DNA from: Chryseobacterium sp.
Lineage (GTDB): Bacteria; Bacteroidota; Bacteroidia; Flavobacteriales; Weeksellaceae
Assembly (NCBI GenBank): GCA_003248755.1
Contig: QFQW01000004.1
Coordinates: 1-64,000 of the forward strand
Direction of reading: 5' to 3'
Length of the DNA: 64,000 nt
This document shows positions 25,294 through 32,067 of the stretch, piece by piece. The notes beneath the pieces are model-generated. The model ran no database searches. It was not told the origin of the DNA and worked only from the letters and a program-made list of their open reading frames with translations. A program made the translations under genes and the position numbers. How positions within the stretch are numbered: position 1 is the first letter of the stretch; each line of letters begins with the position of its first letter.

Positions 25294-25860
25294 TTATTTT
25301 GACAATCTGCTGAGTGTCTCTCTGGATACGCCAAGGTAAGAAGCGATAAGAGACTTTGGAACACGTTGGAAAAGAGAAGGGTAGTTGCTGAGCATCTGCT
25401 CATAACGTTCTTTTGCGCTGTGAGTCAAGAGTGAAAGGATTCTTTGCTGAAGCGCAATGTAACCAGAATTGGATTTTTTTCTGAAAAAATGTTCAATCTT
25501 ATGAAGCTCAGCACAGATTTTTTCACGGTTTTCCAACGAAATAGAAAGTACTTCGATATCTTCTATACAATCAATATTCAAGGTTGAATTAGTTTGATTA
25601 AAATAAGCCTGAAAATCGGTAATCCACCAGTTTTCCCAAGCAAACTGAAGAATGTGTTCTTTGCCATCATCAGGATTGGCGTGATAAGCTTTCAATAAAC
25701 CGGAAACTACAAAGTGGTCGTTCCTGACAAGGTCACCTTGCTGAACCAGAAACTGATGTTTTTTAAGTTTTTTAACGGAAAAATGGGACAGCAAATAATC
25801 GAATTCCTTATCCGTAACCGGTGTGATTTCTTCGATATGTTTTCTTAGTTTGTCGCTCAT
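25294..25860 (-). CDS. Crp/Fnr-family transcriptional regulator
   Basis: This 188-residue protein is a paralogue in layout of the regulator at 23007-23582. It has a sensor barrel (QQGDLVRNDHFVVSGLLKAY) and a C-terminal helix-turn-helix at VPKSLIASYLGVSRETLSRL. That sequence is a cleaner DNA-binding helix pair than in its neighbour. The cAMP phosphate-binding signature is not evident. It is upstream of the exported DJ-1/PfpI protein on the same strand and may control it, which would mirror the pair at 22300-23582. Confidence 0.9.
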   Translation of the reverse strand: MSDKLRKHIEEITPVTDKEFDYLLSHFSVKKLKKHQFLVQQGDLVRNDHFVVSGLLKAYHANPDDGKEHILQFAWENWWITDFQAYFNQTNSTLNIDCIEDIEVLSISLENREKICAELHKIEHFFRKKSNSGYIALQQRILSLLTHSAKERYEQMLSNYPSLFQRVPKSLIASYLGVSRETLSRLSK

Positions 25861-25908
25861 TTTTGAATTTCTTTGTCGAAGATAAGAATTAAAACAAGTT
25901 TATAAAAA

Positions 25909-25931
25909 AATCCATTCATTTCGAATGGATT
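25909..25931 (-). terminator. Terminator downstream of the ABC-F gene
   Basis: A perfect 9-bp stem (aatccattc / gaatggatt) with a 5-base loop is followed on the minus strand by seven T. It lies 14 bases after the stop at 25945. Confidence 0.85.
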
Positions 25932-25944
25932 AAATATTTTAAAA

Positions 25945-27879
25945 TTAATTCTCTAATTGACTACCAAGATACTCCCATTCCTGCAAGGTCAAATCGAGTT
26001 CTTCCTTTGTTTTATTGTAAGTTTCCAAAATTTGTTCGGAAGGATTTTCTTTAGCAAAAGAAGCTTCGAATTCTTCGATTTTCAGCTCCAGTTCAGAGAT
26101 TTTCTCTTCTACTTTTTTCAGTTTATTCTGGATGTTTTTCTGCTCTTTGCTGACAATGGTTGTGGATTGATTGTCAGTTGCTGGTTTTGATTCTTGAACC
26201 TTAGCTTTTGGAGCTTCAACCTCTTCTTTATGGAGTTTTGACCTCTCTGCAGAGATTTCCCTTATGCTTTCTTTTTGTCTGTATTCCAAATATTCATCTA
26301 TGTTTCCAAGGAATTCTTTCATTTTTCCATCACGGAATTCAAATATTTTATCGGACAAACCTTGCAGGAATTCACGGTCGTGAGAAATAACAATCAAAGT
26401 TCCTTCATATTTCTGAAGTGCTAATTTGATAATCTCCTTTGACTGAATATCCAGGTGGTTAGTCGGCTCATCCATAATCAATGTGTTGAACGGCCGAAGC
26501 AACAATTTACAAAGCGCCAGACGATTTCTCTCACCTCCGGAAAGAACTTTGGTTTTCTTCGTCACATCTTCACCTTGAAACAAGAAAGAACCCAAAAGAT
26601 CACGAACTCTTGGTCTGGTTTCTTCTGTCGCAGAATCTTCTGCTTCCTGTAGAACAGTTTTATCCGGTGTCAAAACTTCTTCCTGATTTTGGGCAAAATA
26701 ACCGATGCTCACGTTGTGACCAAGATTCCATTCTCCTGTATAATCCTTGATATCGCCGGCAAGAATCTTTGCTAAAGTCGTTTTCCCTTGTCCGTTTTGT
26801 CCTAAAAGAGAGATTCTGTCACCACGTTCCACAAAGAAATCGACATTATCAAAAATTTGCTTGTTCCCATAAGCTTTCCCCAGATTTTTAGCTTCGAAAA
26901 TCACTTTTCCGGGCGTCACAGATGGTTGGAAACGAATATTGAATTTGGAAACATCTTCATTATCGATTTCGATTCTTTCGATTTTATCCAATTTTTTAAT
27001 TAATGACTGGGCAAACGAAGCCTTGGTTGCACTCGCACGGAACTTGTTGATGTTGTCTTCCATCTGTTTGATTTCCGCATCTTGATTTTTCTTCGCCTGC
27101 GCTAGTTTTTCGCGACGTTCTTTTCTCAGTTCCAGATATTTGGAGTAGTTGGCTTTGTAATCCTCAATCTTTTTGTTGTTAACATCAAAAGTTCTGTTAC
27201 AAATTGAAGTCATAAACTGTTTATCGTGACTTACCAAAACAATAGAACCCGGATAATCTTTCAGGAAATCTTCCAGCCAAATGATAGATTCCATATCCAA
27301 GTGGTTGGTAGGCTCATCCAGAAGCATCAAATCGTTTTTCTGAAGAAGTAGTTTTGCCAACTCTATCCTCATTCTCCAACCTCCGGAAAATTCATCAGTA
27401 ATTTTTTGGAAATCATCCGCTTTGAAACCTAGACCAAACAATACTTTCTCAACATCGCCTTCCAAGTTGTACGCATCGTGATTCATCAGAAGGTCATTGA
27501 GTTCCGTCATTCTTACAATTAAATCAGAATAAGCATCACTTTCGTAATCGGTTCTTGTTGCCATCTGATGATTGACTTCCTCAAGCTCGTTTTTCATTGC
27601 ATTGATTTGCTCATAAGCCTGCATCGTCTCGTCCCAAACGGTTCTTCCTTTTACAAAGTCTAAGTCCTGCTTTAGAAAACCAATTGTGATATTTCCTTCC
27701 GGAACAACGTTTCCTTCATAGAAATTGATTTCTCCGGAAAGGATTTTAAGAAGTGTGGATTTTCCGGCTCCATTCTTACCAACCAAGCCGATTTTATCAT
27801 CTTTCTTGATGGTAAAATTAACGTCCCGGAAAAGATAATTTCCTGCATGATGTAATCCTAATCCTTGTGCCGATATCAT
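25945..27879 (-). CDS. ABC-F family ATPase
   Basis: The protein has 644 residues and two ATP-binding domains with no membrane segment. The first Walker A is GLVGKNGAGKSTLL and the second LLGQNGQGKTTLA. The signatures are FSGGWRMRIELA and LSGGERNRLALC, and both Walker B regions read DEPTNHLD. The inter-domain linker is charged and helical. The C-terminal 90 residues form a coiled coil (KVEEKISELELKIEEFEASF). This layout matches the YdiF/Uup type of translation factors that act at the ribosomal E site. It could also be an antibiotic-resistance ABC-F, but no such assignment can be made from the sequence. Confidence 0.92.
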   Translation of the reverse strand: MISAQGLGLHHAGNYLFRDVNFTIKKDDKIGLVGKNGAGKSTLLKILSGEINFYEGNVVPEGNITIGFLKQDLDFVKGRTVWDETMQAYEQINAMKNELEEVNHQMATRTDYESDAYSDLIVRMTELNDLLMNHDAYNLEGDVEKVLFGLGFKADDFQKITDEFSGGWRMRIELAKLLLQKNDLMLLDEPTNHLDMESIIWLEDFLKDYPGSIVLVSHDKQFMTSICNRTFDVNNKKIEDYKANYSKYLELRKERREKLAQAKKNQDAEIKQMEDNINKFRASATKASFAQSLIKKLDKIERIEIDNEDVSKFNIRFQPSVTPGKVIFEAKNLGKAYGNKQIFDNVDFFVERGDRISLLGQNGQGKTTLAKILAGDIKDYTGEWNLGHNVSIGYFAQNQEEVLTPDKTVLQEAEDSATEETRPRVRDLLGSFLFQGEDVTKKTKVLSGGERNRLALCKLLLRPFNTLIMDEPTNHLDIQSKEIIKLALQKYEGTLIVISHDREFLQGLSDKIFEFRDGKMKEFLGNIDEYLEYRQKESIREISAERSKLHKEEVEAPKAKVQESKPATDNQSTTIVSKEQKNIQNKLKKVEEKISELELKIEEFEASFAKENPSEQILETYNKTKEELDLTLQEWEYLGSQLEN

Positions 27880-28107
27880 TGTTGTCTGTTTAAAATTTCA
27901 ATTTGCAAAAGTAGGGTTTAATTGAAGATGAATCAAGAGAAAAGAATTAAGATAAATTACAGTTAATAAAGAGATTGAAAAGTAGGGTTGGAGGGTTTGA
28001 AAATTGGAGAGTTAATGTGTTTTTTTGAATAATGTTGTTGGTTCTTATAGGGGTCGCTCCTACGGAGTTTGGTTTGTTTTTGCTTGATTTTGTTCTATTA
28101 ACAGGTT

Positions 28108-28128
28108 GTCGCTCTGCGACTTTTTTTT
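28108..28128 (+). terminator. Terminator-like hairpin in the repeat region
   Basis: The stem gtcgc / gcgac with a 3-base loop is followed by eight T. It follows no gene on the plus strand, so it may be part of a repeated element and not a functional terminator. Confidence 0.5.
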
Positions 28129-28209
28129 GATTTATGTTTAAGTTATTTAGAAATGAACTATAAATTTTAAAATATCGATTGAATGATAAATCGTGTTTTG
28201 GTTTTGAAT

Positions 28210-28319
28210 CTGCAGCCCGATTTGAGCGGAAATCCTTTTTACGCAACGCAGTGGAGTAAAAAGATTGGGAGTCCTTCGACAGGCTCAGGATAAACTATAC
28301 GTGGATAAAGCTGCCCAAA
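28210..28319 (-). repeat. Interspersed repeat family 1, copy C (reverse orientation)
   Basis: Read on the minus strand it begins tttgggcagctttatccac and ends aatcgggctgcag, like copy B. Its centre has arms cttttta / taaaaagg. It carries an internal segment ccttcgacaggctcagga (28272-28289) not present in copy B. Confidence 0.75.
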
Positions 28320-28332
28320 TAAATAATGTTGA

Positions 28333-28356
28333 AAGGCTTCGAGAGTCTTAGCCTGA
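28333..28356 (+). repeat. Interspersed repeat family 2, copy 2
   Basis: It reads aaggcttcgagagtcttag then cctgat, directly beside family 1 copy C. It is two base changes from copy 1 in the core. Confidence 0.65.
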
Positions 28357-28415
28357 TATTTTTCAAATCCAGAAAAACCATCAACTAACAACAATAAACT
28401 GTCAACCAAAAATAT

Positions 28416-28423
28416 TACCTTTG
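28416..28423 (+). promoter_or_regulatory. Candidate -7 box for the deoxyhypusine-synthase-like gene
   Basis: TACCTTTG matches TAnnTTTG, 17 bases before the ATG. This implies a very short leader. No -33 TTG was seen. Confidence 0.4.
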
Positions 28424-28439
28424 CAAAAATTTTTATAAA

Positions 28440-29414
28440 ATGAGTAAGCCGATTTCGGAATTTATAGAAAAGTATTATTTGCACTTCAATGCAGCAGCAT
28501 TGGTAGACGCTTCCAAAGGTTATGTTGCACACCTGAAAGATGGCGGCAAAATGATGGTAACATTGGCTGGAGCTATGTCAACAGCGGAGCTTGGGAAAAT
28601 CTTTGCTGAAATGATTCGTCAGGATAAAGTGGATTTTATCTCTTGTACCGGAGCAAACCTTGAAGAAGACCTTATGAATCTTGTTGCGCACTCTCACTAC
28701 GAAAGAGTTCCGCATTACAGAGACCTTACGCCACAGGAAGAATGGGCGCTTTTGGAAAGAGGGTTGAACAGGGTTACTGATACTTGTATTCCGGAAGAGG
28801 AAGCTTTCAGAAGATTGCAGAAACATATCTACGAAATCTGGAAAGATGCTGATAATAAAGGTGAAAGATATTTCCCACACGAATATATGTACAAAATGAT
28901 TCTTTCAGGCGTTCTTGAGCAGTATTACGAAATCCCGAGAGAAAACTCATGGATGATCGCAGCGGCTGAAAAGAATTTGCCAATCGTAGTTCCGGGATGG
29001 GAAGATTCTACAATGGGTAATATTTTCGCTTCATACTGTATCAAAGGCGATCTGAAGTTCTCTACAATGAAATCCGGAATCGAATATATGGCTTATCTGG
29101 CTGATTGGTACACGAAAAATTCAGGTGGAAAAGGCGTTGGATTCTTCCAAATTGGTGGAGGAATTGCAGGCGATTTCCCAATCTGTGTTGTTCCAATGCT
29201 GTATCAGGATATGGAAATGCACGATATCCCATTCTGGTCTTATTTCTGTCAGATTTCTGATTCTACAACATCTTACGGTTCCTATTCCGGAGCTGTTCCG
29301 AATGAGAAGATCACTTGGGGAAAACTGGATATCACAACACCAAAATATATCGTTGAAAGTGATGCGACAATCTGTGCGCCATTGATGTTCTCTTATATTT
29401 TGGAAAATTCTTAA
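28440..29414 (+). CDS. Deoxyhypusine synthase-like NAD-dependent enzyme
   Basis: This 324-residue protein belongs to the deoxyhypusine synthase family. Eukaryotic and archaeal members transfer an aminobutyl group from spermidine to a lysine of eIF5A/aIF5A. The key features are kept: GAMSTAEL near residue 44, SCTGANLEEDL at 68-78, the NAD-binding IGGGIAGDFP at about 238-247, and the active-site lysine in ITWGK (Lys295), followed by ESDATICAP. Bacteria have no eIF5A; EF-P is the nearest factor and lacks this modification. The substrate is therefore probably a small amine, for example in homospermidine-type chemistry. The family call is firm, the reaction is inference. It is a single gene. Confidence 0.88.
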   Translation: MSKPISEFIEKYYLHFNAAALVDASKGYVAHLKDGGKMMVTLAGAMSTAELGKIFAEMIRQDKVDFISCTGANLEEDLMNLVAHSHYERVPHYRDLTPQEEWALLERGLNRVTDTCIPEEEAFRRLQKHIYEIWKDADNKGERYFPHEYMYKMILSGVLEQYYEIPRENSWMIAAAEKNLPIVVPGWEDSTMGNIFASYCIKGDLKFSTMKSGIEYMAYLADWYTKNSGGKGVGFFQIGGGIAGDFPICVVPMLYQDMEMHDIPFWSYFCQISDSTTSYGSYSGAVPNEKITWGKLDITTPKYIVESDATICAPLMFSYILENS

Positions 29415-29476
29415 TAGAATTCAAATTAATTATACTTTAAAAGGCTTATCTATTAAGCCTTTTATTTTTTTATAAT

Positions 29477-30568
29477 TTGGAAAATTTTCAGAAAAATAAA
29501 TTTGATGCTTTAACCGGAATGCGTGCCATTGCGGCGATTATGGTTTTTGTTTATCATAATCGGAAATACTGGCGCAATGATTTGCCATTTGTAATAATGC
29601 GTTTCATTAGCGAATGGCATATTGGAGTGACTGTTTTTTTTGTTTTGAGTGGATTTTTATTAGCTTATAGATATGAAGAAAAACCTTTAGAATCCAAAAA
29701 ATCTTATCTTAAATATATTCTGCTGCGTATTGCAAGAATTTTTCCTTTATATTGGATTTTGTTGAGCTGTTATTTTTTTGATACGGCTTATTCCAAAAAT
29801 GTAGATACTTATTTTTTGCAGTATTCTCTTTTTTATTCTTTGTTTGAAAGTTATTCTGTTTCGGGGATTGTTCAGGCTTGGTCGCTCACAGTAGAGTTTT
29901 TGTTTTATCTCTTATCTCCTTTTTTATTTTTATTATTAAGGAAAAGCTGGAAATATAGCATTCTTTTTCTAGTTGGGTTTTTCTTTGCAGGCTGGGGAAT
30001 TGGATATAGTCTTCACGAATTTAATGGAAATCCGAAAGGATTTTTATATCCTTTGAAGTTTCTGATTAGAAGTACGTTTTTCGGACGCAGTCTGGAGTTT
30101 TTCTTTGGAATGCTGTTGGCGTACCTTATGAAAAATGAAAAAGGATTTCTGTTTTTAAATAGGCTCAAAAAACCAACACTTTTGGGTGGAATATCTATTT
30201 TGATATTAATCATTTCGATTGCATTTTTTGCGAGAAATAATTTCGTTCACGGTGTGGAAAAGTGGCAAGGCAGGCTAATTCACGAGCTGTTTCTGCCTGT
30301 TGCAATTGCTATTTTCTTTTGGGGGCTGATGACAGAAAAAACTTGGGTTTCAAGAGCTCTTTCTACAAAATTATTTGTGCTGTTGGGAAATGCTTCTTTT
30401 GTATTTTATTTGATACATCTGAGTTATTTCAATATGAAATTGAAGTCATACATTTATCTTCCCGACCATAATTTTGTTCTTCTTTGGATTTGCTCAATTA
30501 TCATTTATCTTTTAATTGAGAAACCCTTGTATGAGCTTTGCAGGAAAATTATTTCTAGAATTAAATAA
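29477..30568 (+). CDS. Acyltransferase 3 family membrane protein (OafA/YrhL-like)
   Basis: It has 363 residues and about 10 membrane segments. The family opening is DALTGMRAIAAIMVFVYHN, with the catalytic histidine in YHN, and a following HIGVTVFFVLSGFLLAYR motif. Such enzymes transfer acyl groups to cell-surface polysaccharides or lipids across the inner membrane. The start is TTG at 29477. The next ATG (29519) would remove the beginning of the first conserved helix. It has a good terminator downstream. The acceptor is unknown. Confidence 0.87.
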   Translation: MENFQKNKFDALTGMRAIAAIMVFVYHNRKYWRNDLPFVIMRFISEWHIGVTVFFVLSGFLLAYRYEEKPLESKKSYLKYILLRIARIFPLYWILLSCYFFDTAYSKNVDTYFLQYSLFYSLFESYSVSGIVQAWSLTVEFLFYLLSPFLFLLLRKSWKYSILFLVGFFFAGWGIGYSLHEFNGNPKGFLYPLKFLIRSTFFGRSLEFFFGMLLAYLMKNEKGFLFLNRLKKPTLLGGISILILIISIAFFARNNFVHGVEKWQGRLIHELFLPVAIAIFFWGLMTEKTWVSRALSTKLFVLLGNASFVFYLIHLSYFNMKLKSYIYLPDHNFVLLWICSIIIYLLIEKPLYELCRKIISRIK

Positions 30569-30624
30569 GTGCGGTTCGGATTTAAGATTAATCAAATTTG
30601 ATTACAGAATTAAACATAAGAAGA

Positions 30625-30649
30625 AAGCGTTCAATATTTGAACGCTTTT
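30625..30649 (+). terminator. Terminator of the acyltransferase gene
   Basis: The 11-bp perfect stem aaagcgttcaa / ttgaacgcttt with a 3-base loop is followed by T-rich sequence. It may also serve the convergent small gene at 30671. Confidence 0.88.
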
Positions 30650-30670
30650 TTATTTTTAAATATTTGATAA

Positions 30671-30817
30671 TTAATCTAAAGAATTAATTAAAACTATATA
30701 TCTGTAACCAAAAATAGCTTTTTGGAATTTGTTAAGTTTTGTAAAGTCTCTTTTGCTGTACTTTGGCAAAACTGCGACGTTTATTTTGTTCAGTAATCTG
30801 AAAAATGCTTTTCTCAT
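30671..30817 (-). CDS. 48-residue conserved small basic protein
   Basis: Reading the minus strand from the ATG at 30817 gives MRKAFFRLLNKINVAVLPKY, continuing through KFQKAIFGYRYIVLINSLD to a TAA. The amphipathic basic N-terminus, the central LPKYSKRDFTKLNKFQ and the aromatic GYRY near the end match a small protein that I recall from many flavobacterial genomes, sometimes labelled SsrA-binding protein. It is far too short to be SmpB, so that label is unsafe. Function unknown. It is too short for ordinary ORF calling, and its composition and conserved pattern support it. It lies downstream of the DUF493 gene on the same strand. Confidence 0.7.
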   Translation of the reverse strand: MRKAFFRLLNKINVAVLPKYSKRDFTKLNKFQKAIFGYRYIVLINSLD

Positions 30818-30860
30818 AACTTCAAATTTGATTTTAAAATACAAGTTTCAAACCAAAAAA

Positions 30861-31166
30861 TTAAAGCATCATTACACCCTCTATTTCTGCTACTTTTTTA
30901 TAGATGTTAATGACTTGGTCTGCGTCTAATACAAAACAATCTATAGAAACCGATGTGTATTTTCCGGTTGAACTTTCTTTGTTGGATAAAGTGTATTTCA
31001 AATTATCAAATACTCTTAATATTTCTGTTATTTTTTCAGAATCACTTGTTACAATGAATTTGAAAAGGTATTCTTCAGGGAAATTATGTTGTTCTTCCAG
31101 TTTCTCTTTTAATGATTTGTAAAAATCTTCGGGATTGGTATGTTTGCTTTCTATAATATCTGCCAT
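30861..31166 (-). CDS. DUF493 (YbeD-like) family protein
   Basis: It has 101 residues from the ATG at 31166 (MADIIESKHTNPEDFYKSLK). The frame could be read back to 31352, but those 62 residues run antisense through the ferritin 3' end and its terminator. The alpha-beta fold of the family shows FPEEYLFKFIVTSDSEK, a beta strand near 70-82 with KYTSVSIDCFVLDA, and a final helix. The role is unknown; YbeD resembles the regulatory ACT-like domains. It lies between ferritin and the 48-residue gene. Confidence 0.85.
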   Translation of the reverse strand: MADIIESKHTNPEDFYKSLKEKLEEQHNFPEEYLFKFIVTSDSEKITEILRVFDNLKYTLSNKESSTGKYTSVSIDCFVLDADQVINIYKKVAEIEGVMML

Positions 31167-31190
31167 TTTATTTTGAATATAAATTAAAAA

Positions 31191-31210
31191 GTCTCCGCAA
31201 AAACGGAGAC
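31191..31210 (-). terminator. Terminator of the ferritin gene
   Basis: A perfect 7-bp GC-rich stem (gtctccg / cggagac) with a 6-base A-rich loop is followed on the minus strand by a T-run. It lies 27 bases after the stop at 31237. Confidence 0.88.
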
Positions 31211-31236
31211 CAAAGTTAGTGATATTTATTTTGTTT

Positions 31237-31791
31237 TTAAGACGGGTTGTCTGCGGTGGCTTCTTGTGGTAAAGAAACTTCATCGGCTGCAGCTTCCAGA
31301 GCTTTGTCCAAGGCAAATAAAGATTCATCGGTTGCTCTGTCTCCACCAGCAATTTTTAATTTATCAATTAATTCGAGAGCTAATTTTTCTTCCTCAATCT
31401 GTTCTTTCACAAACCATTGCATGAAATTCCAAGTTGCCCAATCTTTTTCCTGAAAAGCTAAATCAACAAGATTGTATATAGATGTGGTGTTATCAACCTC
31501 GTGTTGGAAAACTTTATTAAAACAGTCTGTCAAGCTTTGAGGGTTTTCCGGAGGAGCAGGGATTGCTTCTACTTTAGCTTCACCACCCCGGTCTAGAATA
31601 TATCGCATAAACTTTATCATATGATTTCTTTCCTCTTGAGAATGTCTGTAGAGGAAATTAGCAATCCCTCCATAACCTTTTACATCTGCCCAACAACCGT
31701 AAGACAAGAATATTTGAGAAGCATGATTTTCTTTTGTCATTTGCTTGATTAATGCGGATTGCATTTGTGTTGAAAGTCTGTTGGTGTTCAT
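31237..31791 (-). CDS. Ferritin
   Basis: This iron-storage protein of 184 residues has the four-helix bundle and ferroxidase residues. Helix A has KENHASQIFLSYGCWAD, where the first glutamate is a metal ligand. Helix B has the EXXH ligand pair in HSQEERNHMIKFMRYI. Helix C carries the next ligand around QHEVDNTTSIYNLVDLAF, and helix D has EQIEEEKLALELIDKL. The extra C-terminal 25 residues (AAADEVSLPQEATADNPS) are longer than in E. coli FtnA. It is a single gene. No Fur box was identified. Confidence 0.92.
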   Translation of the reverse strand: MNTNRLSTQMQSALIKQMTKENHASQIFLSYGCWADVKGYGGIANFLYRHSQEERNHMIKFMRYILDRGGEAKVEAIPAPPENPQSLTDCFNKVFQHEVDNTTSIYNLVDLAFQEKDWATWNFMQWFVKEQIEEEKLALELIDKLKIAGGDRATDESLFALDKALEAAADEVSLPQEATADNPS

Positions 31792-32010
31792 AATATTGTA
31801 TTTAAGTGATTTTGTTCTTTTTTATTGTCTTAATGTGAAGCAATATAATAGCTCATTTTGAGTGATTAAAACTTCGATTATGTTAAATAGACAAATACTG
31901 AGCCAAAATTTGGGGATTGTTTTTTGATGCTTTTCATATAAAAAATGTTTTTTTTTATTTTTAATTATTTGATATTCAGTTATATGTGTTTATTTTAGTA
32001 TTTATTAACA

Positions 32011-32037
32011 TTGTGTTAATAAAAATATTTATATTCG
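32011..32037 (+). promoter_or_regulatory. Candidate promoter of the polysaccharide utilisation locus
   Basis: TTG at 32011 and TATATTCG at 32030, one mismatch to TAnnTTTG, are 16 bases apart and lie 30 bases before the SusC start. The spacing is slightly short of the usual 17-23, so support is moderate. Confidence 0.3.
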
Positions 32038-32067
32038 GAGAATAAGAAAATAATACATAAGAATATT

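Larger units (their letters stand above)
27880..28439. other. Repeat-filled divergent intergenic region
   Basis: These 560 bases lie between the ABC-F gene (minus) and the deoxyhypusine-synthase-like gene (plus). They hold: a segment with gggtcgctcctacggag and a terminator-like hairpin gtcgc-tct-gcgac followed by eight T (28047-28128); repeat family 1 copy C in reverse orientation (28210-28319); and repeat family 2 copy 2 (28333-28356). The two open frames across it run through repeats and are not considered genes. Confidence 0.75.

Noticed and set aside
27947..28532. Two minus-strand open frames of 99 and 97 residues
   Set aside because: They pass through interspersed repeats and the start of the deoxyhypusine-synthase-like gene, with compositions unlike proteins and no conserved motif.
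28440..29414. Deoxyhypusine synthase acting on eIF5A
   Set aside because: The family match is firm, but bacteria have no eIF5A, so the usual name would mislead.
30671..30817. SsrA-binding protein SmpB
   Set aside because: The product is 48 residues and lacks the SmpB beta-barrel; SmpB is about 150 residues.
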